NCBI GenBank assembly: GCA_964545715.1
Contig: CAZJHX010000117.1
Span: 1-33,987 of the forward strand
DNA length: 33,987 bases
Reading direction: 5' to 3'
DNA from: CAZJHX01 sp964545715
GTDB taxonomy: Bacteria > Myxococcota_A > UBA9042 > GCA-2863065
The notes under the pieces were generated by a model. It was not told the origin of the DNA and ran no database searches. It saw nothing but the letters and a program-made list of their open reading frames with translations. How positions within the stretch are numbered: the first letter of the stretch is position 1; the number at the start of each line of letters is the position of its first letter. Below, piece after piece: positions 8,553-17,856 of the stretch. The position numbers were made by a program, and so were the translations under genes.

Positions 8553-8579
8553 TTATTAAGGGTGAGCCTCCGGTGTCAA
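8553..8579 (-). promoter_or_regulatory. Candidate promoter of the SCO gene
   Basis: On the minus strand a perfect TTGACA (8579-8574) is followed after 15 bp by TAATAA (8558-8553), inside the AT-rich palindrome CCCTTAATAAAAGGG. The spacing is shorter than ideal, and the predicted transcript would begin only a few bases before the ATG at 8542. Leader and ribosome binding would then be unusual. Confidence 0.35.
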
Positions 8580-8621
8580 TCGCCAAGTGCCCGTCGGACA
8601 GATTCTGGGCCTCCAGTCGTC

Positions 8622-8650
8622 TTGCCCTTGCGGGTGCGTCGGTATATGGT
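8622..8650 (+). promoter_or_regulatory. Candidate promoter of the MORN-repeat lipoprotein
   Basis: TTGCCC (8622-8627) and TATGGT (8645-8650) are separated by 17 bp, four of six consensus bases in each box. Transcription would start about 25 nt before the preferred ATG at 8681. No other good hexamer pair is seen in this 138-bp divergent intergenic region. Confidence 0.35.
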
Positions 8651-8680
8651 CTGCACCAAATGGGTCACAAGGCACCTCAC

Positions 8681-10531
8681 ATGACGTACCGGGGCTCTTC
8701 CAAGCTACTGATATTACTCGCGGTATCTGCAGTATTCGGCTGCGGTGCGGTTTTCGGATGCAGTGACGGTGCGCAGGGCAACGATGAAGCGGCTCGCGCG
8801 GCGGCTGCGTCGGGCAAATGCGACGGCGGCAAGACCGACGGCGCCTGCACCTACTTCGACAAGAAGGGGCGACGCAGCCTGGAGGTGACGTACAAGGGCG
8901 GCAAGCTCAACGGCACCTGGACCGCTTTTTACGAAAACGGACAGAAGGCCTCCCAGGGCGAGTGGGTGGACGGCAAACAGACCGGCGCCTGGACTCACTG
9001 GCACTACAACGGCAAACAGAGTCTGACCGGCTCGTACGCCGCGGGACTTAAAGACGGGAAGTGGACGTCTTTTGACCTGGACGGCAAGGAGCTCGGGGCG
9101 ACGACCATGAAGGCCGGCAGCGGCCTGTGGAACGAGTGGAGCCCGGCCGGCAGCAAGGTGTCCGAGACCCAGATGAAGGATGGCAAGCAGCACGGCTTGC
9201 GGTCGTTTTACGGCGCCAGCGGCAAGACGCATACCGACAGCTATGTGGACGGCAAGCGAGACGGCACCTTCACCGCATGGTTCGCGGGCGGCACCCAGAA
9301 GATCACCGAGGACAACTATAAGGCCGGCCAGCGTCACGGCAGCCAGACCCAGTGGTGGCCCTCGGGCAACAAGCGCAGCGAGCGCACCTTTGTGAAGGGC
9401 AAAAAGGACGGCGTCTGGAAGTCCTGGTACGCGGACGGCCGCCTGGAGTCGTCGCGTGGCTACAAGGCCGGCAAGCGGGACGGGGTGTGGTCCGAGTGGT
9501 ACGCCAACGGCAACCGGAAATCCGAGTCCAGCTTTGTGCTGTCGACGCGGGACGGCGCGTTCAACACCTTCTACGAGAACGGCAACGCGCAGACCGAGCA
9601 GACCTACGCCGGCGGCCGTAAAGTAGGCACCTGGCACGAGTATTACGAGGATGCGTCGCGCAAGGGCGAGGAGATCTACGTCAACGGGCGTAAGGCCGGC
9701 ACGTTCACGACCTGGTTTGCCAATGGGCGCAAGAAGACCAGTCACACGTATGCGGATGGGCGCCCCGAGGGCGAGCACATCGGCTGGTACGAGAACGGCA
9801 ACCAGAAGTCGCTGACCACGTTCAAGGCCGGCAGGAAGCATGGCCAGGTGGCCGAGTGGTACGAGGATGGCGCGCCGAAATCCAGCAGCAGCTTCGCGGA
9901 TGACGCGGCCAGCGGTCCGGCAAAGGAGTGGTACAAGAACGGCCAGCCCAAGACGGAGTCCGTCTTTGAGGCGGGCACGCGCAAGGGCGCCTTTACGCAG
10001 TGGCACAGCAACGGAAAGCTGTGGGCCAAAGGTACGTTCGCCGTCGAGACGGTCGACGATGCCGATGTGAGCGTGGAGACCGGCGCCTGGGAGAGCGGCT
10101 ACCCCAACGGCAACAAGGCCGCCGAGGTGGACTTTGAGAAGGGCACGCTGAAGCTGTGGACGGAGGCGGGCGCGTTGATCGCGGACGCGACGCGCAAGGA
10201 CGCGACCTCTAAATTCATGGACGCACGCCAGGCCGTGGTGGTCGAGGGGCGCTTCAAGGACGGCAAGCTGCACGAGAACTGGACGCTGTCGCGCGACGGC
10301 GGCGGCAAGGTCGTGCAATACGCCTTCAAAAGTGGGCGGCTCGCGGGCGAGAAGCGCTGGCATGCGACCGGCTCGTTGGCGACAGAAGGCGCCTACAAGG
10401 ACGGGAAGCCCAACGGTAAATGGGCGTCCTGGGACAAATACGGCGACCTGCTGGACGTGACCTGTATGGCGGATGGTGCGCGGGTCTGGATGACCTTCGA
10501 AGCAGCCAACCCAAAGGCCTCGTGTCCGTGA
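8681..10531 (+). CDS. MORN-repeat (YwqK-like) lipoprotein, 616 aa
   Basis: A lipoprotein-type signal peptide (LLILLAVSAVFGCGAVFGC) is followed by about 20 tandem repeats of 22-25 residues of the form G-x-W-x2-(W/F)-(Y/F)-x-N-G-x3-(S/T)-x2-x-(Y/F)-x3-G-(K/R). These are MORN_2 repeats, as in proteins named YwqK. Such repeats form extended beta-hairpin arrays. In this group of bacteria they are common in large cell-envelope proteins and are not evidence of a toxin-antitoxin pair. The repeats are intact from about residue 45 to 430. They become irregular around 440-520 (an acidic insertion near DDADVSVET) and resume to the end. An in-frame ATG at 8660 also exists. I chose 8681 because AAGG lies 8 nt upstream and the signal peptide starts there. 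The role is unknown. Confidence 0.9.
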   Translation: MTYRGSSKLLILLAVSAVFGCGAVFGCSDGAQGNDEAARAAAASGKCDGGKTDGACTYFDKKGRRSLEVTYKGGKLNGTWTAFYENGQKASQGEWVDGKQTGAWTHWHYNGKQSLTGSYAAGLKDGKWTSFDLDGKELGATTMKAGSGLWNEWSPAGSKVSETQMKDGKQHGLRSFYGASGKTHTDSYVDGKRDGTFTAWFAGGTQKITEDNYKAGQRHGSQTQWWPSGNKRSERTFVKGKKDGVWKSWYADGRLESSRGYKAGKRDGVWSEWYANGNRKSESSFVLSTRDGAFNTFYENGNAQTEQTYAGGRKVGTWHEYYEDASRKGEEIYVNGRKAGTFTTWFANGRKKTSHTYADGRPEGEHIGWYENGNQKSLTTFKAGRKHGQVAEWYEDGAPKSSSSFADDAASGPAKEWYKNGQPKTESVFEAGTRKGAFTQWHSNGKLWAKGTFAVETVDDADVSVETGAWESGYPNGNKAAEVDFEKGTLKLWTEAGALIADATRKDATSKFMDARQAVVVEGRFKDGKLHENWTLSRDGGGKVVQYAFKSGRLAGEKRWHATGSLATEGAYKDGKPNGKWASWDKYGDLLDVTCMADGARVWMTFEAANPKASCP

Positions 10532-10649
10532 TGAAGGGACGCGTAGGAGGTTGCTTGCACCCGATTTCAACACTTGCTAGCTTACGCGCCGACCGTCCCG
10601 CTTGGGAGCTCACTGTGGTCTGCCGCATTGTAAGTATTCGAGGATAGAC
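10532..10649 (+). promoter_or_regulatory. Leader/intergenic region ahead of the act operon
   Basis: This 118-bp gap between the lipoprotein and actA should hold the act operon promoter, unless transcription reads through. GGGACGCGTA (10536-10545) can pair with either TACGCG (10583-10588) or CGTCCC (10594-10599), two mutually exclusive short stems. A weak hexamer pair (TTGCAC, 17 bp, TAGCTT) begins at 10555. A clear GAGGA ribosome binding site stands 6 nt before the TTG start of actA. None of the promoter evidence is strong. Confidence 0.3.
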
Positions 10650-11291
10650 TTGGCCGTCATCTTCTCTCGCTCGTGGAACAAGCTTCCACTGATTCTCGGA
10701 GTCGGAGCGCCGGCCGTGCTCGGGTTGATCACCGTGGGCATCTGGTACTACTTCTCTCCCGAGTTTACGGACGTGGGGTACCAGCCCCAGCAGCCGGTCG
10801 CCTTCAGTCACGCGATGCACGCCGGCGAGCTCGGCTTGGACTGCCGCTATTGTCACAGCACGGTGGAGGTCGCGGGCAAAGCGGCTATTCCGCCGACTGA
10901 GACGTGCATGAACTGTCACAGCAAGGTCAAAGTGGACAGCAAGAAGCTGGAGTTGGTGCGCAAGAGCGCTCAAACCGGCGAGCCGATCCCCTGGGTGCGG
11001 GTCCACATGCTGCCGGACTACGCTTATTTCGATCACAGCGTTCATGTCGCCGCCGGCGTGGGCTGCGCGAGCTGCCATGGGCGTATCGACCAGATGGAAG
11101 TGGTGCGGCAGGAGCAGCCGCTGTCGATGGCGTGGTGTCTTGAGTGCCACCGAAACCCGGCGCCCAATTTGAGGCCGCACGGGGAGGTCACCAACATGGC
11201 CTTCGACACGACCACCTATGACCCGTCGAAGGACTCAGCGCGCTCGCGTGAGCTGACGCCGCCGGCGCACTGTTCGGGGTGCCACCGATGA
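10650..11291 (+). CDS. actA: Alternative complex III subunit A, pentahaem cytochrome c, 213 aa
   Basis: One N-terminal membrane helix (about residues 11-34) is followed by a periplasmic multihaem region with five CXXCH sites: CRYCH (64-68), CMNCH, CASCH, CLECH, and CSGCH at the extreme C-terminus. The pentahaem count, the FSHAMHAG segment and the order of the following genes identify ActA of the quinol:electron acceptor oxidoreductase known as alternative complex III. The start is a TTG at 10650 with GAGGA 6 nt upstream. A longer frame beginning at 10602 would lack a matching ribosome binding site and add a non-helical extension. The stop overlaps the actB start (ATGA), indicating translational coupling. 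Confidence 0.95.
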   Translation: MAVIFSRSWNKLPLILGVGAPAVLGLITVGIWYYFSPEFTDVGYQPQQPVAFSHAMHAGELGLDCRYCHSTVEVAGKAAIPPTETCMNCHSKVKVDSKKLELVRKSAQTGEPIPWVRVHMLPDYAYFDHSVHVAAGVGCASCHGRIDQMEVVRQEQPLSMAWCLECHRNPAPNLRPHGEVTNMAFDTTTYDPSKDSARSRELTPPAHCSGCHR

Positions 11292-14200
11292 TCAGGGACC
11301 CGAAAACAGGTGACTCGAAGACCACGGCCCTGGACGGCGCGTCCGATCCCAGCCGCCGCCGCTTTCTGGGCATGTTTGGCGGCGCTGCGGCGACCGCGTC
11401 GATCTCGCTGACCCCGGGCTGTGTCCGCAAGGGTCTCGAGCACATCATTCCGTACGCCAAGCGGCCCGAGGACCTGATTCCCGGCAAGCCGATGTACTTT
11501 GCGACCAGCATGAACGTCGGCCGCAATGTGCTGGGCCTACTGGTGGAGAGCCAGGACGGGCGTCCGACCAAGGTGGAGGGCAACCCGCACCACCCGCTGA
11601 GCCAGGGCGGGACAACGTCGCAGGCACAGGGCTCGGTCATGGGCGTGTACGACGCCGACCGGAACAACGCACCTCATTATATGGGTGAGGAGTCGTCCTG
11701 GGACGAGCTGGAGAAGGCGATGGCGGCGCTGAGCGAGCGCATGGGCGAGAGCGAGGGCAAAGGTGTCGCGATTCTCAGCGAGCACATCCCGTCGCCGACG
11801 CACCGGGCGCTGATCGCTGAGCTGCGGGCCAAGTTCCCCAAGGTTGCGCTGTACGAGCACGATGTTGCGGCTGCCAGCGCGGCGGCGGATGGCGCGGCCC
11901 TGGCGGGTGGCAGCCGGGTGACGCCGTCGTACGACCTGGCGGCCGCCAAGCGGGTGCTGACGTGTGACGCGGACCTGTTTGGTCCCGAGTGCGACTCGGT
12001 CGCCAACTCGCGGGCGTTTGCGGATGCGCGCCGGTCGCCGGACGCCAAGATGAACCGGCTGTACGTGGTGGAGCCGGTCTTCTCGATCACGGGGGCGATG
12101 GCGGATAACCGGCTGCGGCTGCCGTCGTCGCACATCGGCGGCTTCCTGGCCGCGGTGGGCGCTGCGCTGGGCGTAAAGACCGGGGTTGAGGTCGCGGTCG
12201 ACAGCAACACCCAGGCCTGGGCGGGCGCGGTTGCAGAGGACCTGAAGGCGCACAAGGGCGAGTCGCTTGTGGCGGTTGGCGCGCGTCAGCCGGCGCATGT
12301 GCACGCGCTGGCCTGCGTGATCAACCAGGCGCTGGGCAGCGTTGGAAAGACGGTCAGCTACCGGGCGGAGACGGACCAGTGGTCCGGCACCATCTCGGAC
12401 CTTGGCGACCGCATTCTGTCCGGCCAGGTGAGCGTGCTCATCATGCTGGGCGGCGACCCGGTCTACGACGGCCCGGTGGAGCTGGGCTTTGGTGTGCTGG
12501 TCAAGCAGGTGCCCCTGAGTATCCACTTGAGCTTCACCCGCAACGCCACGTCACAGAGCGCGACGTGGGCTGTGCCGCGGTGCCACTACCTGGAAGGGTG
12601 GGGCGACCTGCAGGCGCGCAACGGTACGGTCAGCTTGCAGCAGCCGCTTATCGCGCCGCTGTATCCGGCGCTGTCGTCGTTGGAGCTGCTGGCGCGGCTG
12701 GTGGCCCGCGAGAAGCGCGGTGGATACGACCTGGTGCAGGGTCAGTGGCGGGCAGCGCTGGGCAGCGCGGCGCCGGAGATCAGCGAAAAAGCGGAGGCGG
12801 CCGAGGGCAAGGCCGCGGAGGCTGACAAGGCGGTCGAGGCGGCAAAAGCGCGCTTGGACGCGGCGCAGGGCAAGGCGCCCGGTCCCGGACAGGAGGCGCC
12901 GCCTCAGCCGGAGCCCAAAGCCGAGCCTGAGGTGAAAGCCGAGCCTGAGGTGAAAGCCGAGCCTGAGGTGAAAGCCGAGCCTGAGGTGAAAGCCGAGCCC
13001 GAGGTGAAAGCCGAGCCCGAGGNNNNNNNNNNNNNNNNNNNNNNNNNNNNNNNNNNNNNNNNNNNNNNNNNNNNNNNNNNNNNNNNNNNNNNNNNNNNNN
13101 NNNNNNNNNNNNNNNNNNNNNNGAGGTGAAAGCCGAGCCCGAGGTGAAAGCCGAGCCCGAGGCTGAGCCGGTCGAGCCCGCGGTTATCCCGGTCCCGGTC
13201 GTGCCGGCCGTGGATCCGGTCAAAGCGGCAGCGATTGCGCAGGCGAAGACGGCCTGGGAGCAGGCCAAATCGGCCGCACGCGCCGCACGCGCAACAGCCG
13301 CGGAGGCGCGGGGTGCGGCGGACAAGGCTCAGGGCGCTGCCGAGGCCGCGTTTGAGAAGAGCTGGCGTCGCTGGGTGCACAACGGCGTCGTTGACGGCGC
13401 AGAGGTTGGCCCCACCGCGGTCAGGTTCAACGAGGGCGGGCTGTCTGCGGTCTGGAAAGAGACGGCCGGGCAGGGCATCGAGATCAACTTCCGCTTGGAC
13501 AACTCGGTGGTCGACGGGCGCTTCGGCAACAACCCGTGGCTGCAGGAGCTGCCGGACCCGCTGACCAAGCTCGCTTGGGATAACGCGGCATACCTCAGCC
13601 CCAAGACGGCTCAACATCTGGGCGTCAGCAGCGGCGACATCATTCAGGTTACCTGGCGAAACCGGCGGCTGCGCATCGGCGCCTGGGTCGCCAAGGGTAC
13701 GGCGGACGACGTTGTGGCGCTGCCGCTGGGTTACGGGCACTCCTTTGGCCGCACGGCCAAGGGCCAGGGCTTCAACGCCTACACCCTGCGGACCGCGGAC
13801 GCGGCCTGGTTCGGGAGCGGCGCCGGGGTCAGCAAGTCCAAGGACACGTACGATTTCGCGCCTCTGCAGGATGTGGACGACCTGCACGACCGGCCGTTTG
13901 TGCGGCAGGCGACGGCGACCGAGTTCGAGAAGACCCCCGATTTCGTGAAGGAGTCGGAGGTTTTCAAGGACCACCCCGAGCACGTCAAGTCGCACCTGTG
14001 GGACGAGAGCAAGCTCGACAAGAGCGGCCAGCAGTGGGGCATGACGATCGACTTGAACGTCTGCACGGGCTGCACGGCCTGCACCATCGCGTGCCAGGCT
14101 GAGAACAACATCCCGATCGTGGGCAAAGAGGACTGCCTCAACGGCCGCGAGATGCACTGGATTCGCGTGGACCGCTACTTCACGGGCAGCGAGGACACGC

Positions 14201-14751
14201 CGGACGCCAAGTGGCAGCCGGTCAACTGCATGCAGTGCGAGACGGCGCCGTGCGAGAACGTCTGTCCGGTCGCGGCCACGGTTCACAGCCCCAGCGGCTT
14301 GAACGACATGGTGTACAACCGCTGCATTGGGACGCGTTACTGCTCCAACAACTGTCCGTACAAGGTGCGGCGGTTCAACTACTTCAACTACACCAAGCGC
14401 ATGGATCAGCACCTGGGCAGCCTGATCTACATGCAGCGCAACCCCGACGTGACGGTCCGCTTCCGCGGTGTCATCGAGAAGTGCACGTACTGCGTGCAGC
14501 GCATCAACGAGGCGGTTATCGAGGCCAAGCGGGACGGCAACGGCGTTGTTCCGGACGGCCGAGTCGTTACCGCCTGCCAGCAGGTCTGTCCGACGGGCGC
14601 CATCACTTTCGGTGATGTCAGCGACCCGAACAGCGCCGTGTCCAGAGCAAAAGCCGGCACCCGCAATTACGGGTTGCTGGAGGAGCTGAATGCGCGGGCT
14701 AGAACGACGTATCTGGCCCGTATCAATAACCCCAACGAGGCGTTGGTCTAG
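11288..14751 (+). CDS. actB: Alternative complex III subunit B, molybdopterin-like and four-cluster Fe-S protein (interrupted by assembly gap)
   Basis: The ATG overlaps actA (ATGA). The N-terminus has a Tat-type motif (SRRRFLG, 22-28) and a following Cys45, as in other ActB proteins. The first part (to about 12780) resembles the molybdopterin-oxidoreductase fold, which in ActB binds no cofactor. The C-terminal part carries ferredoxin-type cysteines for four clusters: CTGCTACTIAC (from 14062), CMQCETAPCENVC (from 14227), CIGTRYCSNNC (from 14324), and CTYC (14482) with CQQVC (14576). Between the halves lies an unusual Ala/Glu-rich helical stretch, then (EVKAEP)n repeats, then another Ala-rich helix. 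The 100-N gap falls in the repeats, so about 578 residues precede it and 542 follow. The apparent frame change across the gap is an artefact, because 100 is only a placeholder length. Confidence 0.93.
12929..13158 (+). repeat. 18-bp tandem repeat encoding EVKAEP, split by an assembly gap
   Basis: Five full copies of GAGGTGAAAGCCGAGCC(T/C) run from 12929 to 13018, a partial copy abuts the Ns, and two more full copies follow (13123-13158). Early copies end in T and later copies in C, so the array is not perfectly homogenised. The array lies within actB. The reading frame requires a true gap of 14 bp plus a multiple of 18 bp, if the repeat runs uninterrupted. Confidence 0.95.
13023..13122. other. 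Assembly gap (100 N)
   Basis: Exactly 100 undetermined bases, the usual placeholder for a gap of unknown size, sit inside the 18-bp tandem repeat of actB. The number of repeat copies, and so the length of ActB, is not known from this sequence. Confidence 0.98.
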
Positions 14752-14908
14752 GAGACCTCGGGAAAATGGCACATCCACCACTTCCCAACCCGGGCCAGCT
14801 CAGCTTCGCTGACCTTGAACGTAGCACCACTATGCCCTGCGGTCGGCTCAGCCGATCTGACCGCGGGCTTGAAACCGGCGGATTGCGCCATTTCCCCGAG
14901 GTCTCCTA
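14749..14908 (+). promoter_or_regulatory. Stop-to-start inverted repeat between actB and actC
   Basis: The left arm (14749-14770, beginning with the actB stop TAG) is complementary at 21 of 22 positions to the right arm (14887-14908, ending at the base before the actC ATG). The right arm contains the actC ribosome binding site GAGG (14898-14901), which would be paired with the left arm just after the stop codon. The enclosed 116 bp contains smaller hairpins, including TCAGC-TTC-GCTGA and TCGGCT-C-AGCCGA. No gene is seen in it. A translational coupling switch or a structured mobile mini-element are both possible. Confidence 0.75.
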
Positions 14909-16409
<1,501 letters not shown>

Positions 16410-16417
<8 letters not shown>

Positions 16418-16961
16418 GTCGACCTCAGCAAAGACGTGGGGTGTGTTGGCGGAGTACGAAACTCCCAAGGCGCTGTACCACGCCTGCGAGTCAGTGCGGG
16501 ACCACGGCTACGCCAAGTGGGACGCGCACACGCCCTTCCCCGTGCATGGCCTGGACAAGGCGATGGGCATGAAGCGCAGCAAGCTGCCGTTCATTGTGTT
16601 TGCGCTTGGCTTTACCGGCGCCACCGTCGCCATGGTGCTGCAGTGGTGGGTGCACGTCGTCCGGTATCCGCTGGTCTTTGCGGCCAAGCCCTACTTCAGC
16701 TGGCCTGCCTTCGTGCCGGTCACGTTTGAGCTGATGGTGCTGTTCGCGGCCGCCACCGCGGTCATCGCGATGTTTGGTTTGTCCAAGCTCCCGATGCACT
16801 ACCACCCGATCTTCTCGTCCGACCGCTTTGACCGCTGCTCGGATGACCGCTTCTTCATCTCGATCGAGGCGGCGGACCCCAAGTTCGACACCGAGCGTAC
16901 GTGGGCCCTGCTGAGCAACAGCGGCGCCAGCCATGTCGAGTGGGTGGAGGACGGCGAATGA
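16410..16961 (+). CDS. actD: Alternative complex III subunit D (DUF3341 family), 183 aa
   Basis: An N-terminal cytoplasmic domain (WGVLAEYETPKALYHACESV, residues 10-29, then DAHTPFPVHGLDKAMGMKRSKLP) precedes two membrane helices (about 58-80 and 100-122). A short C-terminal domain ends in HVEWVEDGE. This is the DUF3341 layout that defines ActD. ATG 16410 is chosen because GAGGAGG stands about 7 nt upstream and the family begins there. It overlaps actC by 8 bp and actE by ATGA, so the three genes are tightly coupled. It is a structural membrane subunit of ACIII with no cofactor. Confidence 0.94.
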
Positions 16962-17689
16962 GATCAGATGTCCACGGCGGAAATAGCAACCCATTGGCGG
17001 GCCGCCTCGCCGCCTCGCTGCGTTGGGTCGCTTCGCTCTCGCTCGACGGGGCACCAGTCCTCATCCACAGCGCCATCGTCTTGTTGAGTGTGGCTGCGTT
17101 GGCAGGCTGTCGCGGATCGATCTCCGAGGAGCCGCCGATTCACTGGCAGCAGAACATGGACTCGCAGAATCGCTACGAGGCCCAGGAGGAGAACACCTTC
17201 TTCGAGGACCGCCGAGCGATGCGACCGCACGTCGAGGGCACCGTCGCGTACGGCACGCTGGCGGAGGACGACCATCTGCACCGTGGCATCGCGGACGGCG
17301 GGTTCGCCACCGAGCTGCCGACAGCGGATGACCAGGGACAGGCCATCGAGCTGGACGAGGCCCTGCTGCAGCGCGGCAAAGAGCGCTACAACATCTACTG
17401 CGCTCCGTGCCATGACGGTGCGGGCACCGGCGATGGGATTATCGTCCAGCGCGGGTTCATGAAGCCGCCCAGCTTCCACGAGGAGCGCGTGCGTTCCATC
17501 GCGGTTGGTGGGTTGTACGACATCGTCACCAATGGCGTGCGAAACATGCCGCCGTATCGTGGTCAAATCGGACTCCGCGACCGCTGGGCCGTAGCCGCGT
17601 ATGTGCGTGCGCTGCAGGTCAGCCGCGCCGGGCGCCTGCGTCAGGTTCCGGCCGATCGCGCCGCTGAAAAACGCTGGGAGGTGCGTTAG
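16958..17689 (+). CDS. actE: Alternative complex III subunit E, monohaem cytochrome c lipoprotein with unusual N-terminal extension, 243 aa
   Basis: The ATG overlaps the actD stop (ATGA) and has GGAGG 7 nt upstream. A lipoprotein signal (IVLLSVAALAGC, Cys51) precedes a periplasmic class I cytochrome c domain with CAPCH (148-152). A MKPPSF loop and RNMPPYRG follow; the Met in the latter is the likely axial ligand. In ACIII this subunit passes electrons from ActB/ActA to soluble cytochrome c or directly to the oxidase. About 33 residues precede the signal peptide core. They are encoded by a 91-bp sequence (16966-17056) that is about 90% identical to the non-coding actE-actF intergenic element, so this extension looks acquired. 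Whether the long n-region still works as an export signal is not certain. Confidence 0.92.
   Translation: MRSDVHGGNSNPLAGRLAASLRWVASLSLDGAPVLIHSAIVLLSVAALAGCRGSISEEPPIHWQQNMDSQNRYEAQEENTFFEDRRAMRPHVEGTVAYGTLAEDDHLHRGIADGGFATELPTADDQGQAIELDEALLQRGKERYNIYCAPCHDGAGTGDGIIVQRGFMKPPSFHEERVRSIAVGGLYDIVTNGVRNMPPYRGQIGLRDRWAVAAYVRALQVSRAGRLRQVPADRAAEKRWEVR
16966..17056 (+). repeat. Dispersed repeat, copy 1 (inside the actE 5' end)
   Basis: These 91 bp match 17688-17778 with 9 differences and no gaps by manual alignment, from AGATGTCC to GGGGCACCA. Only the left half of the longer element is present; I find no matching right arm downstream. The copy is translated as part of ActE. Confidence 0.9.
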
Positions 17690-17856
17690 ATGTCCTCCGC
17701 AGAAATGGCAGCCCACCGGCGGGCCGCCTCGCCGCCTCGCCGCGTTGGGCCGCTTCGCTCTCGCTCGACGGGGCACCACCCCGACTTCACTCGCCCGCCT
17801 TGCGAGGCGACGAGCCGGCCGCGCCAGTGGGCCACCATTTCCGCGGAGGACATCTA
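17687..17856 (+). promoter_or_regulatory. Stop-to-start inverted repeat between actE and actF
   Basis: The left arm (17687-17716, beginning with the actE stop TAG) pairs with the right arm (17827-17856, ending just before the actF GTG) at 27 of 30 positions, with the outer 14 bp perfect. The right arm holds the actF ribosome binding site GGAGGA (17845-17850), which faces TCCTCC beside the actE stop. The right arm begins with GTGGGCCACCA, which is repeated directly at the actF start (17857). An in-frame GTG at 17827 is therefore an alternative start. The 110 bp between the arms holds no gene. Confidence 0.75.
17688..17778 (+). repeat. Dispersed repeat, copy 2 (left half of the actE-actF intergenic element)
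   Basis: This copy aligns without gaps to 16966-17056 at 82 of 91 positions. The shared core is very GC-rich, with CGCC/CGCT runs and a GCTTCGCTCTCGCTCGACGG segment able to form short hairpins. It carries no transposase. It starts in the actE stop codon. Confidence 0.9.

Noticed and set aside
8681..10531. Toxin-antitoxin antitoxin suggested by the YwqK family name
   Set aside because: The similarity is to MORN_2 repeats only; the protein is a long exported lipoprotein with no partner toxin gene beside it.
13023..13130. Apparent frameshift or split of actB into two genes
   Set aside because: The frame change comes from the arbitrary 100-N placeholder; both sides read EVKAEP in phase if the gap is 14 plus a multiple of 18 bp.
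12904..14781. Long minus-strand frame opposite the end of actB
   Set aside because: It crosses the N gap and the tandem repeat in antisense, and the plus strand carries the four Fe-S cluster motifs.
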